Assembly: GCA_946811185.2 (NCBI GenBank)
Contig: OX328101.1
Span: forward strand, 24,722,122-24,786,121
Direction: 5' to 3'
Source of the DNA: Hippopus hippopus
Taxonomy: Eukaryota > Mollusca > Bivalvia > Cardiida > Cardiidae
DNA: 64,000 nt
In this document: in pieces, positions 1 through 10,500 of the stretch
Position numbering within the stretch: position 1 is the stretch's first letter
Layout of the letters: each line of letters starts with the position of its first letter
Made by a program: the position numbers and the translations under genes
Notes under the pieces: model-generated
Seen by the model: only the letters and a program-made list of their open reading frames with translations
Databases searched by the model: none
What the model was told of the DNA's origin: nothing

Positions 1-7
1 ATCTTTA

Positions 8-70
8 TAAAACAGAAGAAAAACAGAAAGCACTGGTACATTACCAGCATTTTCTCTCATCACATTGTTT
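8..70. repeat. Fragment of the TTAA-bounded MITE (central palindrome)
   Basis: The segment contains gaaagcactggt...accagcattttctc followed by cacattgttt, which resembles the central hairpin and right arm of the MITE family seen at 3007-3235. It abuts the next copy at 69. It lies in PDXK intron 2. Confidence 0.4.
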
Positions 71-322
71 AACCCTTAGCTCTTTACCAAATGACAAACT
101 TTTCAACTTGACCAAATTGAAAGCATCTGCAGATGACAAAAAAAAAAAAAATGTAGCTCAAGTGATGATTTCTGTCTTTGACAGGGTAGAAAACACTGTG
201 GAAAAGGAGAAAATGCTGGTTACCAGCATTTTCTACCAGCATTTTCTCCTGTTCTCATAATGTTTTCAAAAGCCTTCGTCTTCAGGGTCATTAAATCTCG
301 GGATTGTTTGGTAAAGGGTTAA
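69..322 (+). mobile_element. Non-autonomous TTAA MITE (piggyBac-like), copy A
   Basis: TTAA at 69-72 is followed by CCCTTAGCTCTTTACCAAA; the other end reads TTTGGTAAAGGG then TTAA at 319-322, giving terminal inverted repeats. The centre is a hairpin (gagaaaatgctgg / ccagcattttctc) in which one arm is partly duplicated. TTAA targets and CCC-starting termini are typical of piggyBac elements. There is no coding sequence. It lies in PDXK intron 2, 22 bp from exon 2. Confidence 0.7.
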
Positions 323-344
323 AATACAAAAGAAAATGTTTTAC

Positions 345-399
345 CAGTGTGATTTGAAAGCTGAACTGAGTTCAGAGGACAGACATCAAATCCAAGCAC
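345..399 (-). CDS. PDXK: Pyridoxal kinase, coding exon 2
   Basis: On the minus strand a pyrimidine-rich acceptor (TTTTGGTTTCAG, AG at 401-400) is followed by 55 nt encoding VLGFDVCPLNSVQLSNHTG (last codon split), then a donor ACTG|GTAAAA at 345/344. Joined in phase 0 to exon 1 it continues the family sequence without a gap: human reads ...LQ VLGFEIDAVNSVQFSNHTG. The NHTG threonine corresponds to human Thr47, the second pyridoxal-contacting residue, so both substrate contacts of the N-terminal lobe are present. The exon ends in phase 1. The remaining exons, with the ATP site and the catalytic aspartate region, must lie left of position 1. A MITE ends at 322, only 22 bp past the donor end of this exon. 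Confidence 0.94.
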
Positions 400-823
400 C
401 TGAAACCAAAACAGAATAATGATAATAATTATTCAAATAGTTTATTCAGAATACATAAGGTCACCGGCCCAAAATACAAAAAAATCAGAAATATCATATA
501 TTTAGAGTGACTTTTAGATAATAACATAATATGCACTATAACTTTAGAGTATCGATGGTTGTTAAATATTTTCTGATGTCAGGGGATAGTTTGTGTAAGT
601 TGTCTAAATATTTATACATCCTATATAATATATTACAACACTTACTTGATTATGGCATTGATTCGTACAAAAGGTATACTTGTAAAAAGGGGCTTTTGTG
701 GAAGGCATAGATCAAGATCAGACCGCACAGAACCCGCATTCCGATCCTGAATCCATACCGTGCGCTTGCATATACATATACAAGAGCTTTTGATAATAAT
801 TATTCTAATATTCTGAAACAAAT

Positions 824-1043
824 TTATTATCTCTTCACCAAACAACAAAATTCTACACTCATCTACATTGAAAGCAGACGACTGATGTGACACAAATGAT
901 GGATTTGCCTTTTGAAGGGCTGAAATCATTATTGAAAAAGAATGAAATGTTGGGCACCAGCATTTCCTTCTTTTTCAACAATGGTTTCAGAAGCCTTCTG
1001 TGCCATGATCTCCAAGACAAGGGGCTGCTCAGTAAAAGGTTAA
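824..1043 (+). mobile_element. TTAA MITE, copy B (diverged)
   Basis: The left end reads ctcttcaccaaacaacaaaattcta and the right end agtaaaaggttaa, with TTAA at 1040-1043. The middle keeps the order of the family (ttgaaagca, tgccttttgaaggg, gcaccagcattt, ttcaacaatggtttcagaagcc). The left TTAA is degraded. Confidence 0.6.
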
Positions 1044-2048
1044 CCCATATAGTCCTTACAAAATGTAGCTTTTTCCCTCAAAAAGCATATCCGGAAGAAA
1101 TGCACTTTAATATCCACTATATAGAAAATCCAGGACACATTAAAACACTTAAACAAATCTGACATTACCACAATATATTCATTTATACCCTGAAATGCAC
1201 TAAAAGATCAGATTGCACAAGAAATTACTGAAATGCACTCAAGCTAAGGAAGTGTTACATGTTTGTGATGTGAATAATGCATGTGATAGTTTTCATGACT
1301 TTTAAAGATACATCTGTACTCGTTTTCAGGCAGTTTTTAATCATTTCATCCTTATTTTTTCTGAAACTACAATTATTCTTTTATCTTCATGCAACATGTT
1401 GCCCCTGACAGCTGCAATATTGCATAGATTACGACAGATAGAAAGTGCATTTCGTGTTTTGGAGGCCTTTAAAGCAATCGCTGTTTTTGTTTCCAGTTTT
1501 AAATGAGGACAAATGCCTTGAGCTTTTCTATCCCTTACAACACATATATTGGTAATTAATCTATGTTTACACAGCTGAGCCATTCTACATACTTTCAAGT
1601 TTTAACATCATTTTTCATCTCTAGCCATAGGGATGTACCTTTAAGAAATGTTCAACAATGTTTCTGCTTTAATAGTGATATCACACATGTATATGGTTGC
1701 CAAGTCTGAAACATCTTTTTAGCCATCTAACTGATTGCGTATTTGTTTCATATATGAGCCATGATCTGTGAAAAGCGGACATAATGTATCTGCAAAAAGT
1801 ATCGAACCATGGCAGCCTACACATTCCGCACAGGCTGACATGGGTCCATCCTTTTTGCTACTTGTCAATTTTCTACATGTCAAAGCATCATTCTACCCCA
1901 TGATTCAGTCAGCTGTTGAAAGAAATTGATTTTGTGGATCCATGATTATGCAATGACTTGCTTGGTAAAATGAATCACAAAGATGCATTAAGCCCCCTTT
2001 TTCTCCACAGCATGGGTCATATATGTATATACATGTACATGTATAACC

Positions 2049-2245
2049 TGAACTCTTTACTATACAACAAAATTTTAAACTTGTCAATATTGAAAGCATT
2101 TGCAAATGAAAAATCAAATGCACTCAAATGATGAGATTTGTTTAAGAAACGGTTGAAAAAATTGTGGTAAAAGGGAGAAAATCCTAGTCAACACCATTTT
2201 CTTATTTCCCTAAAGTTTCAAGTCTTCTTCCCCAGAATTGTAAAA
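2049..2245 (+). mobile_element. TTAA MITE, copy C (right end lost)
   Basis: The left end tgaactctttactatacaacaaaatttt and the interior (attgaaagcatttgc, ggttgaaaaaattgtgg, gggagaaaatcc) follow the family. The right terminal repeat is absent: sequence past about 2245 no longer matches and lacks a closing TTAA. Confidence 0.55.
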
Positions 2246-2294
2246 GCACAATTTTTGTTTGTCTTGTCGTGAACCTACTTTCTCATGACATTTT

Positions 2295-2519
2295 TTAATC
2301 CTTTATCATACAATTTTGTATTTAAATAACCCTAAGGAAAAAGACTTTTGAGAACATCATGGGAAAGAAGAAACTGCTGTTAACTCAGTATCAAACGACC
2401 GTTCTAAACTGAAAGCATTTGCAGACAACAAAATACATTGGACTCAATAACTGAAATTTGCTTTTAAAAGGGTAGAAAACATTGTGGAAAAAGGAGAAAA
2501 TGCTGGTGTGAAAGGTTAA
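2295..2519. mobile_element. TTAA MITE, copy D: two halves joined in opposite orientation
   Basis: Positions 2295-2383 are the reverse complement of the family's right half, starting at TTAATCCTTTATCATACAA. Positions 2380-2519 are a forward left half starting TTAACTCAGTATCAAAC and ending at ggttaa. The two share the internal TTAA at 2380-2383, so this is a composite of two truncated copies rather than one intact element. Confidence 0.55.
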
Positions 2520-2589
2520 TAAACATTTTTTTTCTTTTTCAAACAAACTTTTCCAACCTATCAAATACAACCCAATCACTTGAAAACAT

Positions 2590-2819
2590 TTAACTCTTTA
2601 TCACACAATCCCGACTTTTAACGACCCTGACAAAGAAACCTTTACAAAACATTGAGGTAAAAGGAGAAAGTGCTGGTAACCAACATTTTCTCATTTTCCC
2701 ACAGTGTTTTAAAACCTCTAACAGACAAATCAAGTTAGTTGAACCATATTTAATTTGTTGTCAGCAAACACTTTCACTTTTTAACCAATCTACGAATTTG
2801 TCATTAAGTAAAGAGTTAA
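2590..2819 (-). mobile_element. TTAA MITE, copy E (reverse orientation)
   Basis: It is bounded by TTAA at 2590-2593 and 2816-2819. Reading from the left, it begins with the family's right terminus (ttaactctttatcacacaatcc), passes the central hairpin (gtgctggtaaccaacattttctc) and ends with the reverse complement of the left terminus (taaagagttaa). Confidence 0.65.
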
Positions 2820-2883
2820 ACTGTTGTCAGCAAATGTTTTATATTTAGTCCAGTACAAATTTTTGTGGTCAAGTAAAGCTTTA
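2820..2883 (-). mobile_element. Partial TTAA MITE end in tandem with copy E
   Basis: The sequence ctgttgtcagcaaatgtttta...tttttgtggtcaagtaaagctttaac repeats the last part of copy E (reverse complement of the family's left terminus) directly after it. Confidence 0.5.
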
Positions 2884-2917
2884 ACACTCAGTGAACATAA
2901 ATATTTCTAGTCTTCCT

Positions 2918-3284
2918 CAGGGTTTTCCTTTAACATTCTGATTTGGGGGTCATATGACCCCCTTCAAAAAGAAAAGAAGGCACACATATGAATTTTGGGG
3001 GTCATTTTAACTCTTTACCAAACAACAAAATTTTAGACTGGTCCAAATTGAAAGTACTTGCAGATGACAAAATAAACGTAACTAAAGAATTGAAATTTGT
3101 TTCCAGCAGGGTAGAAAATAGTGTGGGAAAAGGAGAAAATGCTGGTTACCAGCATTTTCTTCTTTTCCCACAATGTTTTCAAAAGGCTTCTATCTCAGGG
3201 TCATAAAAACCAGGGATTGTTTGGTAAAGGGTTAAATATTTGGGAGTCAAAATTCAAAGAAAAAGGGGGTCACAGAAAACCCTG
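2918..3284. mobile_element. Older terminal-inverted-repeat element with a MITE nested inside
   Basis: CAGGGTTTTC at 2918-2927 and its exact complement GAAAACCCTG at 3275-3284 form 10 bp terminal inverted repeats. Inside are further inverted pieces (gggggtca and its complement near both ends) and a perfect palindrome GGGGGTCATATGACCCCC at 2945-2962. MITE copy F (3007-3235) interrupts it. CAGGG-type ends recall hAT elements, but I cannot see an 8 bp target duplication, so the class is uncertain. Confidence 0.4.
3007..3235 (+). mobile_element. TTAA MITE, copy F (best preserved, 229 bp)
   Basis: TTAA 3007-3010 then CTCTTTACCAAACAACAAAA; the right end TTGTTTGGTAAAGGG then TTAA 3232-3235. The two ends are inverted repeats. 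The interior is a near-perfect foldback (gtgggaaaaggagaaaatgctggt / accagcattttcttcttttcccac). I used this copy as the family reference. Confidence 0.75.
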
Positions 3285-3892
3285 CCACCCTTGATATACA
3301 TGTGAAAGACAGTAAAAAACCTCTCATCAAATTTTCTGAACTTAACTTGTCCATGTTAGTGGATTCTCTTTCTTATACATGTACTTCATTGTCATATTCT
3401 ATGCTGCGTAAGTCTATACAGTGTGGATCACTGAATTTAGGTTACATGCATAATCCGATTTCAACATAGTTTGTTAAATTGGTCTTTTAATTGTTTGTGC
3501 TTATTCCGTTAACTTTCGTTACAGCAAAAAAATTTGCCCACTTCAGATATAGATTAAAATTGAGGAGCTGATTGAGTACTCATTTATTTCTCTTCATTAG
3601 AGAGTATGTGGCGTAAAGGGTAGTTTAAAATTACATGATTATGTAACACAATGATGTCACAATTCACACATTTACCCAAAAGGTACCAAAATTGAAATTA
3701 CTAGGGGGATCGGTATTACATGGGGTCCAAATTACCCGACTTTGCTCTAGCTGGGGAATTTCATGAATTTTAATAGAAGTCAATTTACTGCAGGCAAATT
3801 TGCATTCAACGAGTAACTACGGTACTTTGATTAACGCCAAAACTCGTAATATTTACATGAGTTTCAGTAACTGTTCATCACAAGACAATTAC

Positions 3893-3985
3893 CTGAAGAG
3901 AAAATGTTGCACATTTGTTACCAACGTATCCAGACACAACAGTGCTCTGAATTGACAACACTCTGTTTTCCTTATTACTCGACAT
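3893..3985 (-). CDS. PDXK: Pyridoxal kinase, coding exon 1 (start codon to first splice donor)
   Basis: Read on the minus strand, ATG at 3985-3983 opens 31 codons that end at a splice donor, CAG|GTAATT, at 3893/3892. The peptide contains RVLSIQSTVVSGYVGN followed by a stretch ending TFSLQ. This matches the N-terminus of animal pyridoxal kinase, a ribokinase-superfamily cytosolic enzyme that phosphorylates pyridoxal, pyridoxine and pyridoxamine with ATP in vitamin B6 salvage. Ser14 here corresponds to human Ser12, which contacts the pyridoxal substrate. The start is supported by its distance from the RVLSIQ motif (seven residues before it, against five in human) and by A at -3. An in-frame ATG lies 66 nt upstream (4051-4049) and could add 22 residues, but it has C at -3 and I know of no such extension in the family. 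The exon is too short to stand out as an ORF. Confidence 0.94.
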
Positions 3986-4204
3986 TTTGAAGTCCTGTCT
4001 CACTGAAGACTCAGCCCACTTCTCTATCGGTAATGGGAGACAACTGTACATAGGCTACGTCTAAAATACGAAAAGAAGTCCTTTTCGCGAAAAGAAGTTT
4101 TTTCGCGAAAAAAAAAGAACTACTTTTCACGAAAATCTGAAGTCCTTTTTGCGAAAAGCAGTAATCTTCGCAGACTCCTTTTCGTAAAATCTAACGTCCT
4201 TTTC
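3986..4204 (-). promoter_or_regulatory. PDXK 5' UTR and proximal promoter region
   Basis: This is the only sequence between the PDXK start codon and the tandem array, so the transcription start and core promoter must either lie here or inside the array. No TATA box is evident on the minus strand. The distal part is the CGCGAAAAG palindrome cluster listed separately. Assignment as promoter is by position only. Confidence 0.5.
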
Positions 4205-4206
4205 GC
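4062..4206. repeat. Cluster of short palindromic repeats built on CTTTTCGCGAAAAG
   Basis: About six degenerate monomers pair a GAAAA arm with a TTTTCG arm, in the pattern cgaaaa-n-aagtccttttcg. They include the perfect palindromes CTTTTCGCGAAAAG (4081-4094) and TTTTTTCGCGAAAAAA (4098-4113) and weaker forms such as TTTTCACGAAAA and TTTTTGCGAAAA. The cluster sits in the PDXK upstream region and stops where the array begins. Confidence 0.75.
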
Positions 4207-4403
4207 TACTGACCGAATTGCTGTTCAATCATCTCTGTAGTCAAACTTGAAGATAAAGTGTCGATTTGGAAATGCTGTGAAAGATTTTCAGATAAATCAA
4301 AGAAAGGGAACTGATTTGAATCGAGAAAGTTTTTTTTTTTCCTGAACTCTTTTAGAGTTTGCTAGAACTTAACACAAAGCTATGGAGTTTTTAATGCTTT
4401 TTT
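4205..4403 (-). repeat. Inverted copy of the array's inter-SINE segment at the array edge
   Basis: Its reverse complement matches the spacer that precedes SINE modules inside the array (for example about 18984-19166 and 20730-20913): actccatagctttgtgt, ctaaaagagttcagg, ttctcgattcaaatcag, catttccaaatcgacac, gattgaacagcaattcgg. It then passes directly into a forward SINE head at about 4410. This is the only place where this segment is inverted, and it marks the left end of the array. Confidence 0.85.
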
Positions 4404-7400
4404 CGGTCCGTCTTCCACGGAACTTGAGACACGGGTTAGCTGGTTTGAATCCCCTGCTCGGCCATTCCTTTCCAATACTTGATGATACTAATTGCGACAA
4501 GATTAATTTTTCTCTAACCTCTGAACAGCAATTTTGACAATAGTTATGTGGTAAAGCAGTCGGTGGCTTGGGAAGAATATCGTGAAAAGTACTGGTTACT
4601 GAAATTCCAGGAAAGCATGGGTAAGTGTACTGGCCGCCGTAATATAATCAAATATTGTTGAAAACGGTGTTAAACACATACAGTCAATCAACAACTCAAT
4701 CAATCAATCGTAAAAGACTAGTTCGGTAGCTCAGTCGTTTACCTACAGGTCTAGAGACAAGGGGGTCAATCCCTAGCTCGAAAGATTATTTTCACAAATT
4801 TGATGATTGTAATTGCAGTTCTTCTCTCTCACTGCTGTTCATTGTTTTAACGATGGTTACGTGGAAAAGAAGCCAGTGGCTGAAATATTAATTCTGATAT
4901 TTACCCTCTGAACACTTTCTAACGCATGCCTATTAAAATCTACCACGGTAAAGATATTTCGCTTTTCCGTCATTATTCTAATTAACAATTTCTTCATCAC
5001 AATACAACCCTTCCACTATAAATTGAAAATGTCAAAAGCAAAGACTCTCTGAAACTCACTCTCTCACAAACTTTCTGTCTCTGTCTATCTGTCTGTCTGT
5101 CTGTCTGTCTCTCTCATTCTTAAAATCCTGAGGCTCCGTCAGTAACATTCCGGACGTAAAACTCTCTGATCGATGTTTCGACTCCCTACTTTAAGGTGTT
5201 ACAATTTCTTTTTAAGATCTTTTTTACATGTTCAATGCGACAGGATTCATTCTTTTATTATCGCCGATCAACGGTTCGACTTGTTTATGTGGGAAAGCAG
5301 ACAGTTGTTTAAAAAAGACAATGTGCAAAGTACTGGTAAAAGAAAATTCAATAAAACATTGGTACTGTAGGTGCGTTGACCGTCGGGATATTACGTAAGT
5401 AATCGGTTGAGACGGCGTTAAAACACCAAGAAAACAAACACATCTATCCCGACCAATAAATCAGGAATTGGCACTATCATCATCACTACTACCACCATTA
5501 TTATAATCATCATCATCATCATCATCAAAGCAATGATTAAAAAGCATGCCTATTAAAATCTAGCACGGTATAGATATTTCGCTTTTGCGTCATGATTCTT
5601 TACAAATTTAACAATTTCTTCATCCACAATGCAACCCTTCCACTACAAAGTAAAAGTGCCGAAATCAAAAGCGCTTTCAATCTAACTCTCTCACAAACTC
5701 TCCCTGTCTCTGTCTCTCTCTCTGTGTCTCTCTGTCTGTCTGTCTGTCTCTCTCTCTCCCCTTCTCTGAAAATCCAGATGCTCCGTCAGTAATGTTCCGG
5801 ACGAAAAAGTTTCGGGTCGATGGTTCGACTCCCTACCTGAAGCTGTTACAATTTCTTTTTAAGATCTTTTTTTATATGTTCAGTGCGACAGGATTCATTC
5901 CTTTCTTATTGCCGATCTAGGGTTCGACTTGTTTATGTGGGAAAGCAGACAGTAGTTTAAAAAAGACAATTTGCAAAGTACTGCTAAAAGAAATTTCAAT
6001 TAAGCATGGGAAGGTGCAATGACCGTCGGGATATTACGAAAGTAATGTTGGGTCGGCGTTAAAACACCAAGAAAACAAACACATCTATGGCCACCAATAA
6101 ATAAGAAATCGGCAATATCATCATCATTATCAACTCAACCATCAAAATACCACCGCCATTATAATAATAATAATCATCATCATCATCATCATCATCATCA
6201 ACTTCATCAAAGCAATGATTAAAAAGCATTATAAACTCCATAGCTTTGTGTTAAGTTCTCGCAAAGAGTTCAGGAAAAAAAAAGTTTCTCGATTCAAATC
6301 ATTTCCTTTTCTTTGAATAATCTGAAAATCTTTCACAGCATTTCCAAATCGACACTTTATCTTCACGTTTCACTGCAGAAATGACTGAACAGCAATTCGG
6401 TCGGTAGCGTACAGAACTTGAGACATGGGTTAGCTGGTTTTAATTCCCTGCTCGGCCATTTCTTTCCGAGGTTTGATGATACTCATTGCGCAGGCCGATG
6501 ATTAATTCTTCTCTAACCTCTCAAACGCAATTTTGACAATAGTTATGTGGAAAGACAGTCAGTAGCTTGGGGAGAATAACGTGCAAAGGACTGGTACTGA
6601 AACTTCAGAAAAGTACGGGTACGTGCACTGGCCTCCGCGATATAACTGAAATTTTGTTGAAAACGGTGTTAAATACATGCAATCAATCAATCAAATCAGT
6701 TCCCCTTCTTTTATTTTTATCTGAAATATTTCACAGCATTTCCAAATCAACACTTTATCTGCACGTTTAATTCCAAAGATGATGAAGAAGCGATTCGGTC
6801 CGTATTGCACAGAACTTGAGACACGGGTTAGCTGGTTTGAATACCCTGCTTGGCCATTCCTTTGTGATACTCACTGCGACAGGATTAATTTTTCTCCAAC
6901 CTGTGAACAGCAATTTTGACAATAGTTATGTGGAAAAGCAGACAGTGCCTAGGGAAGAATATCGTGCGAAGTACTGGTTACTGAAACTCCAGGAAAGCAT
7001 CAGTAAGTGTACTGGCTACCGTAATATAACTCAAATATTGTTGAAAACGGTGTTAAACACATGCAATCAATCAATCACTCAATCAGTCAATCCTAAAAGA
7101 CTAGTTCCGTAGCTCAGTCGTTCACCTACAGGACTAAATACAAGAAGGTCACCAATCCCTAGCTCGGAAGATTATTTTCCCAAATTTGATGATAGTAATT
7201 GCAATTCTTCTCCCTCACTGCTGTTCATTGTTTCAACGATGGTTATGTGGAAAAGAAGCCAGTGGCTAAAATATTAACTCTGATATTTACCCTCTGAACA
7301 CTTTTTAACACATACCTATTAAAATCTAGCACGGTATATATATTTCGCTTTTGCGTCATTATTCTTTACAAATTTAACAATTTCTTCATCCACAATGCAA

Positions 7401-7463
7401 CCCTTTCACTATAAGGTAAAAGTGTCGAAATAAAAAGCGGTTTGAAACTAACTCTCTCACAAA

Positions 7464-7501
<38 letters not shown>

Positions 7502-10500
7502 GTGTGTCTCTCTCTCTGTTGTCTCTCTCTCATAATCCAGAGGCTCCGTCAGTAACGTTCCGGACGAAAAAGTTTCGGATCGATGGTTCGACTCCCTACC
7601 TAAAGCTGATACAATTTCTTTTGAAGATCTTTTTTTATATTTTCAATGCGACAGGATTCATTCTTTTCTTATCGCCGATCTATGATTCCACTTCTTTATG
7701 TGGGAAAGCAGACAGTGGTTTAAAAAAGACAATATGCAAAGTACTGATAAAAGAAACTTCAATAAAGCATGGGTAGGTGCACTGACCGCCGGGATATTAC
7801 GAAAGTAATGATGAAGTTGGCGTTTTTACACCAAGAAATCAAACACACCCATCGCCACCAATAAATCCGGTATCAGCACTACCACCATCACTACCAACTC
7901 AACCATCAAAACTACCACCACCATTATGATAATCATCATCATCATCATCATCATCAAAGCAATGATTAAAAAGCATTATAAACTCCATAGCTTTGTGTTA
8001 AGTTCTAGCAAACTCTAAAAGAGTTCAGGAAAAAAAACTTTCTCGATTCAAATCAGTTCCCTTTCTTTGATTAATCTAAAAACTTTCACAGCATTTCCTA
8101 ATCGACACTTTATCTTCACGTTTGACTACAGAAATGATTGAACAGCAATTCGGTCGGTAGCCGCTCAGAACTTCAGACATGGGTTAGCTGGTTTGAATCC
8201 CCTGCTCGGCCATTTCTTTCCGAGGTTTGATGATACTTATTGCGACAGGATTAGTTCTTCTCTAACCTGTCAAAAGCGATTTTGACAATAGTTATGTGCA
8301 AAGGCTGTCAGTGGATTGGGGACAATAGCGTGCAAAGGACTGGTTACTGAAACTTCAGAAAAGTATGGGTAGGTGCACTGGACGCCGCGATATAACTGAA
8401 ATATTGTTGAAAACGGTTTTAAACACATACAATTAATCAATCGTTAATGACGATTTCGGTAGCTAAGTCGTTTTCAAGACAAGGGGGTCGCCGATCCCTA
8501 GCTCGGAAAATTACTTTCCCAGGTTTGATGATAGTCATTGCGGAAGGATTCATTCTTCTCTCTTACAGCTGGTCATTGTTCCGACGATGGTTATGTGGAA
8601 AAGAAGCCAGTGGCTAAAGTATAAACGACAGGTTTAATATGCATGGAGAGACGCACTGGCCGCCTTGATATAACTGACATAATATTCAATACGGTGTGAA
8701 ACACCATACACACATACAATATCGCAAATGGTCATGCGTTATCATTTGATATTAAACAAGCTGCATTTAATTATACGGTGCGAACTTTTGTTTATTCGGC
8801 ACGTTAAAAATTAAAAGCTGAGGTCGATACAGCATTGACAGTGATCGTGTATATTAACGCACAGGGCGATTCGATAACTGTATGATCTAACCAGTACGTA
8901 TCAGTTGTGTCAGGAACGGCAGTAAAATTTAATAGTAAAAGATCTATTTCAGAATTGTAATTACTTAATGATCTACATCTATTTCAAAGCATTCAACATT
9001 CAAACTTACGGCCTGAGGGAACATACTAATAAACCATACTTCATACAGGCAGAGGGTATAAAGGACAGAAGGAAGATAAATCTAAAGTTTTGGAGGAAAA
9101 GAGAAAAACACTGCGGCCTGTGAACTTGGGGAAACCAATAGGAAAAGGTAAGGTATGATATCTGGTGAGTGACAGAGAGAGAGAGAGAGAGAGACAGAGA
9201 GACAGAGAGAGAGAGAGAGAGACAGAGAGAGAGAGAGCCAGAGGGAGATCAAGACAGAGAGCCAGACAGACAGAGCCTAAGAGAGGCAGAGAGACAGAGC
9301 CAGAGAGAGGCACAGAGAGAGAAAGATTGAGCCAGAGAGAGGCAGAGGGAGGCTGAGAAAGACAAAGCAGAAGCAAGAGAGAAGGAGAGGAGAAACAGAC
9401 AGATGCCGAGAGAAAAAGAGAGACAGAAAGTGAGAGAGAGAGACAGCGAGAGAGATAGACAGACAGAGGAAAGAGGGAAGGAATGAGATCAAAAGAAAAA
9501 AGGAGTCAAGAAGGGAGGAGAAAATGGTTAGACAGAATTAGAGTGAAACAGACAGACAAAAAGATGGAGAGATGGAGACAGAGAGAAAGAAAACGTTAGA
9601 AAGACAGAGACAGAGAGGCCAAGATAGTGAGAGAGAGATATGAAAGGAAAAAATGAGTGAATGACTGAGATATAAAGGGAAGGAAGAGAGAAAGAGACAG
9701 CTTCAGACAGAGGGATAGACAGAACGACAGACAGTTACAAAGTAAGGAAGAGAGTGAGACAGGGAAAGGGAGAGACAGCTAGAGAGAATGATACTAAGAG
9801 AGAGAGGAACATAGAAAGGGCGAGAGGGAGAATGATAAAAAAAGGCAGTAAGAGAGAAAAAAAAGTGGGACAGAAAGAGCGATAGAGTAAAACAGAGAGA
9901 GGACAAACGGTTTTGGGATAAAACTTATTGTCAAAGAATTGAAAGGGCACATTTAAAACGCCAGAAAAACGAGAGTAAGGAAATCGCACCAGGGTTCAAT
10001 GGTATTCGACATCGACTGATAGCTTAATTCCATAGACTTAGGTCAAGAGCTCTAGTATTGCGGAAACAGTTCACAAAGTGGGGAAAAATTGAACAGACCT
10101 AGTGCACAAGCTAATCAACTGAAGGTAAATCAAAAGTTTGGGCACAGTTCTTAATAGAGAGGTCACATCAGTTGAACTTAAAGAAAATATTGATCACGTA
10201 CTGTGGATACAGGCACACGGCATAAGGTTGACATAACGGTAGAGACACATTGTCAGGGTTTGTGCGTACTTAAGAGTGCAAAGTCACAGTCAAAGAGTGC
10301 GGAGAAGGGAAAATGGGAACATCTCACTGAGTGAAAGATGACAGGCTGGAAGTAAACTCAGTTTTTTGGCCTGAGGATACATCTCACTGACTAAGAGAAG
10401 GATCTCAATTCTTTAGAAGACATAACACGGAATGTGGGAATATCCTATGGACAGAGGGCACATCTTACAAACCTTGAGTACATCAGACGGGCATGGAGTA

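Larger units (their letters stand above)
400..3892 (-). other. PDXK: PDXK intron 1 (3,493 bp), colonised by MITEs
   Basis: The intron is bounded by GTAATT (donor, 3892) and TTTCAG (acceptor, 400). About a third of it is made of repeats listed separately (824-1043, 2049-2245, 2295-2519, 2590-2883, 2918-3284). I see nothing recognisable in 400-823, 1044-2048 or 3285-3892 beyond AT-rich sequence and a perfect 18 bp palindrome, TATACATGTACATGTATA, at 2028-2045. Open frames inside it show no family resemblance. Confidence 0.88.

Noticed and set aside
642..1162. ORFs of 95 and 91 codons in PDXK intron 1
   Set aside because: No family resemblance; the second runs through MITE copy B, and both fall within a well-supported intron.
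6059..6241. Poly-Asp minus-strand ORF
   Set aside because: Translation of the ATC microsatellite.
9041..9492. Ser/Leu-rich minus-strand ORFs and Arg/Glu-rich plus-strand ORFs in the GA block (repeated near 15.5, 22.1, 27.0, 34.1, 40.5, 47.0, 53.5 and 60.0 kb)
   Set aside because: They are direct translations of GA/CT microsatellite sequence, overlap in several frames, and change length with repeat number.
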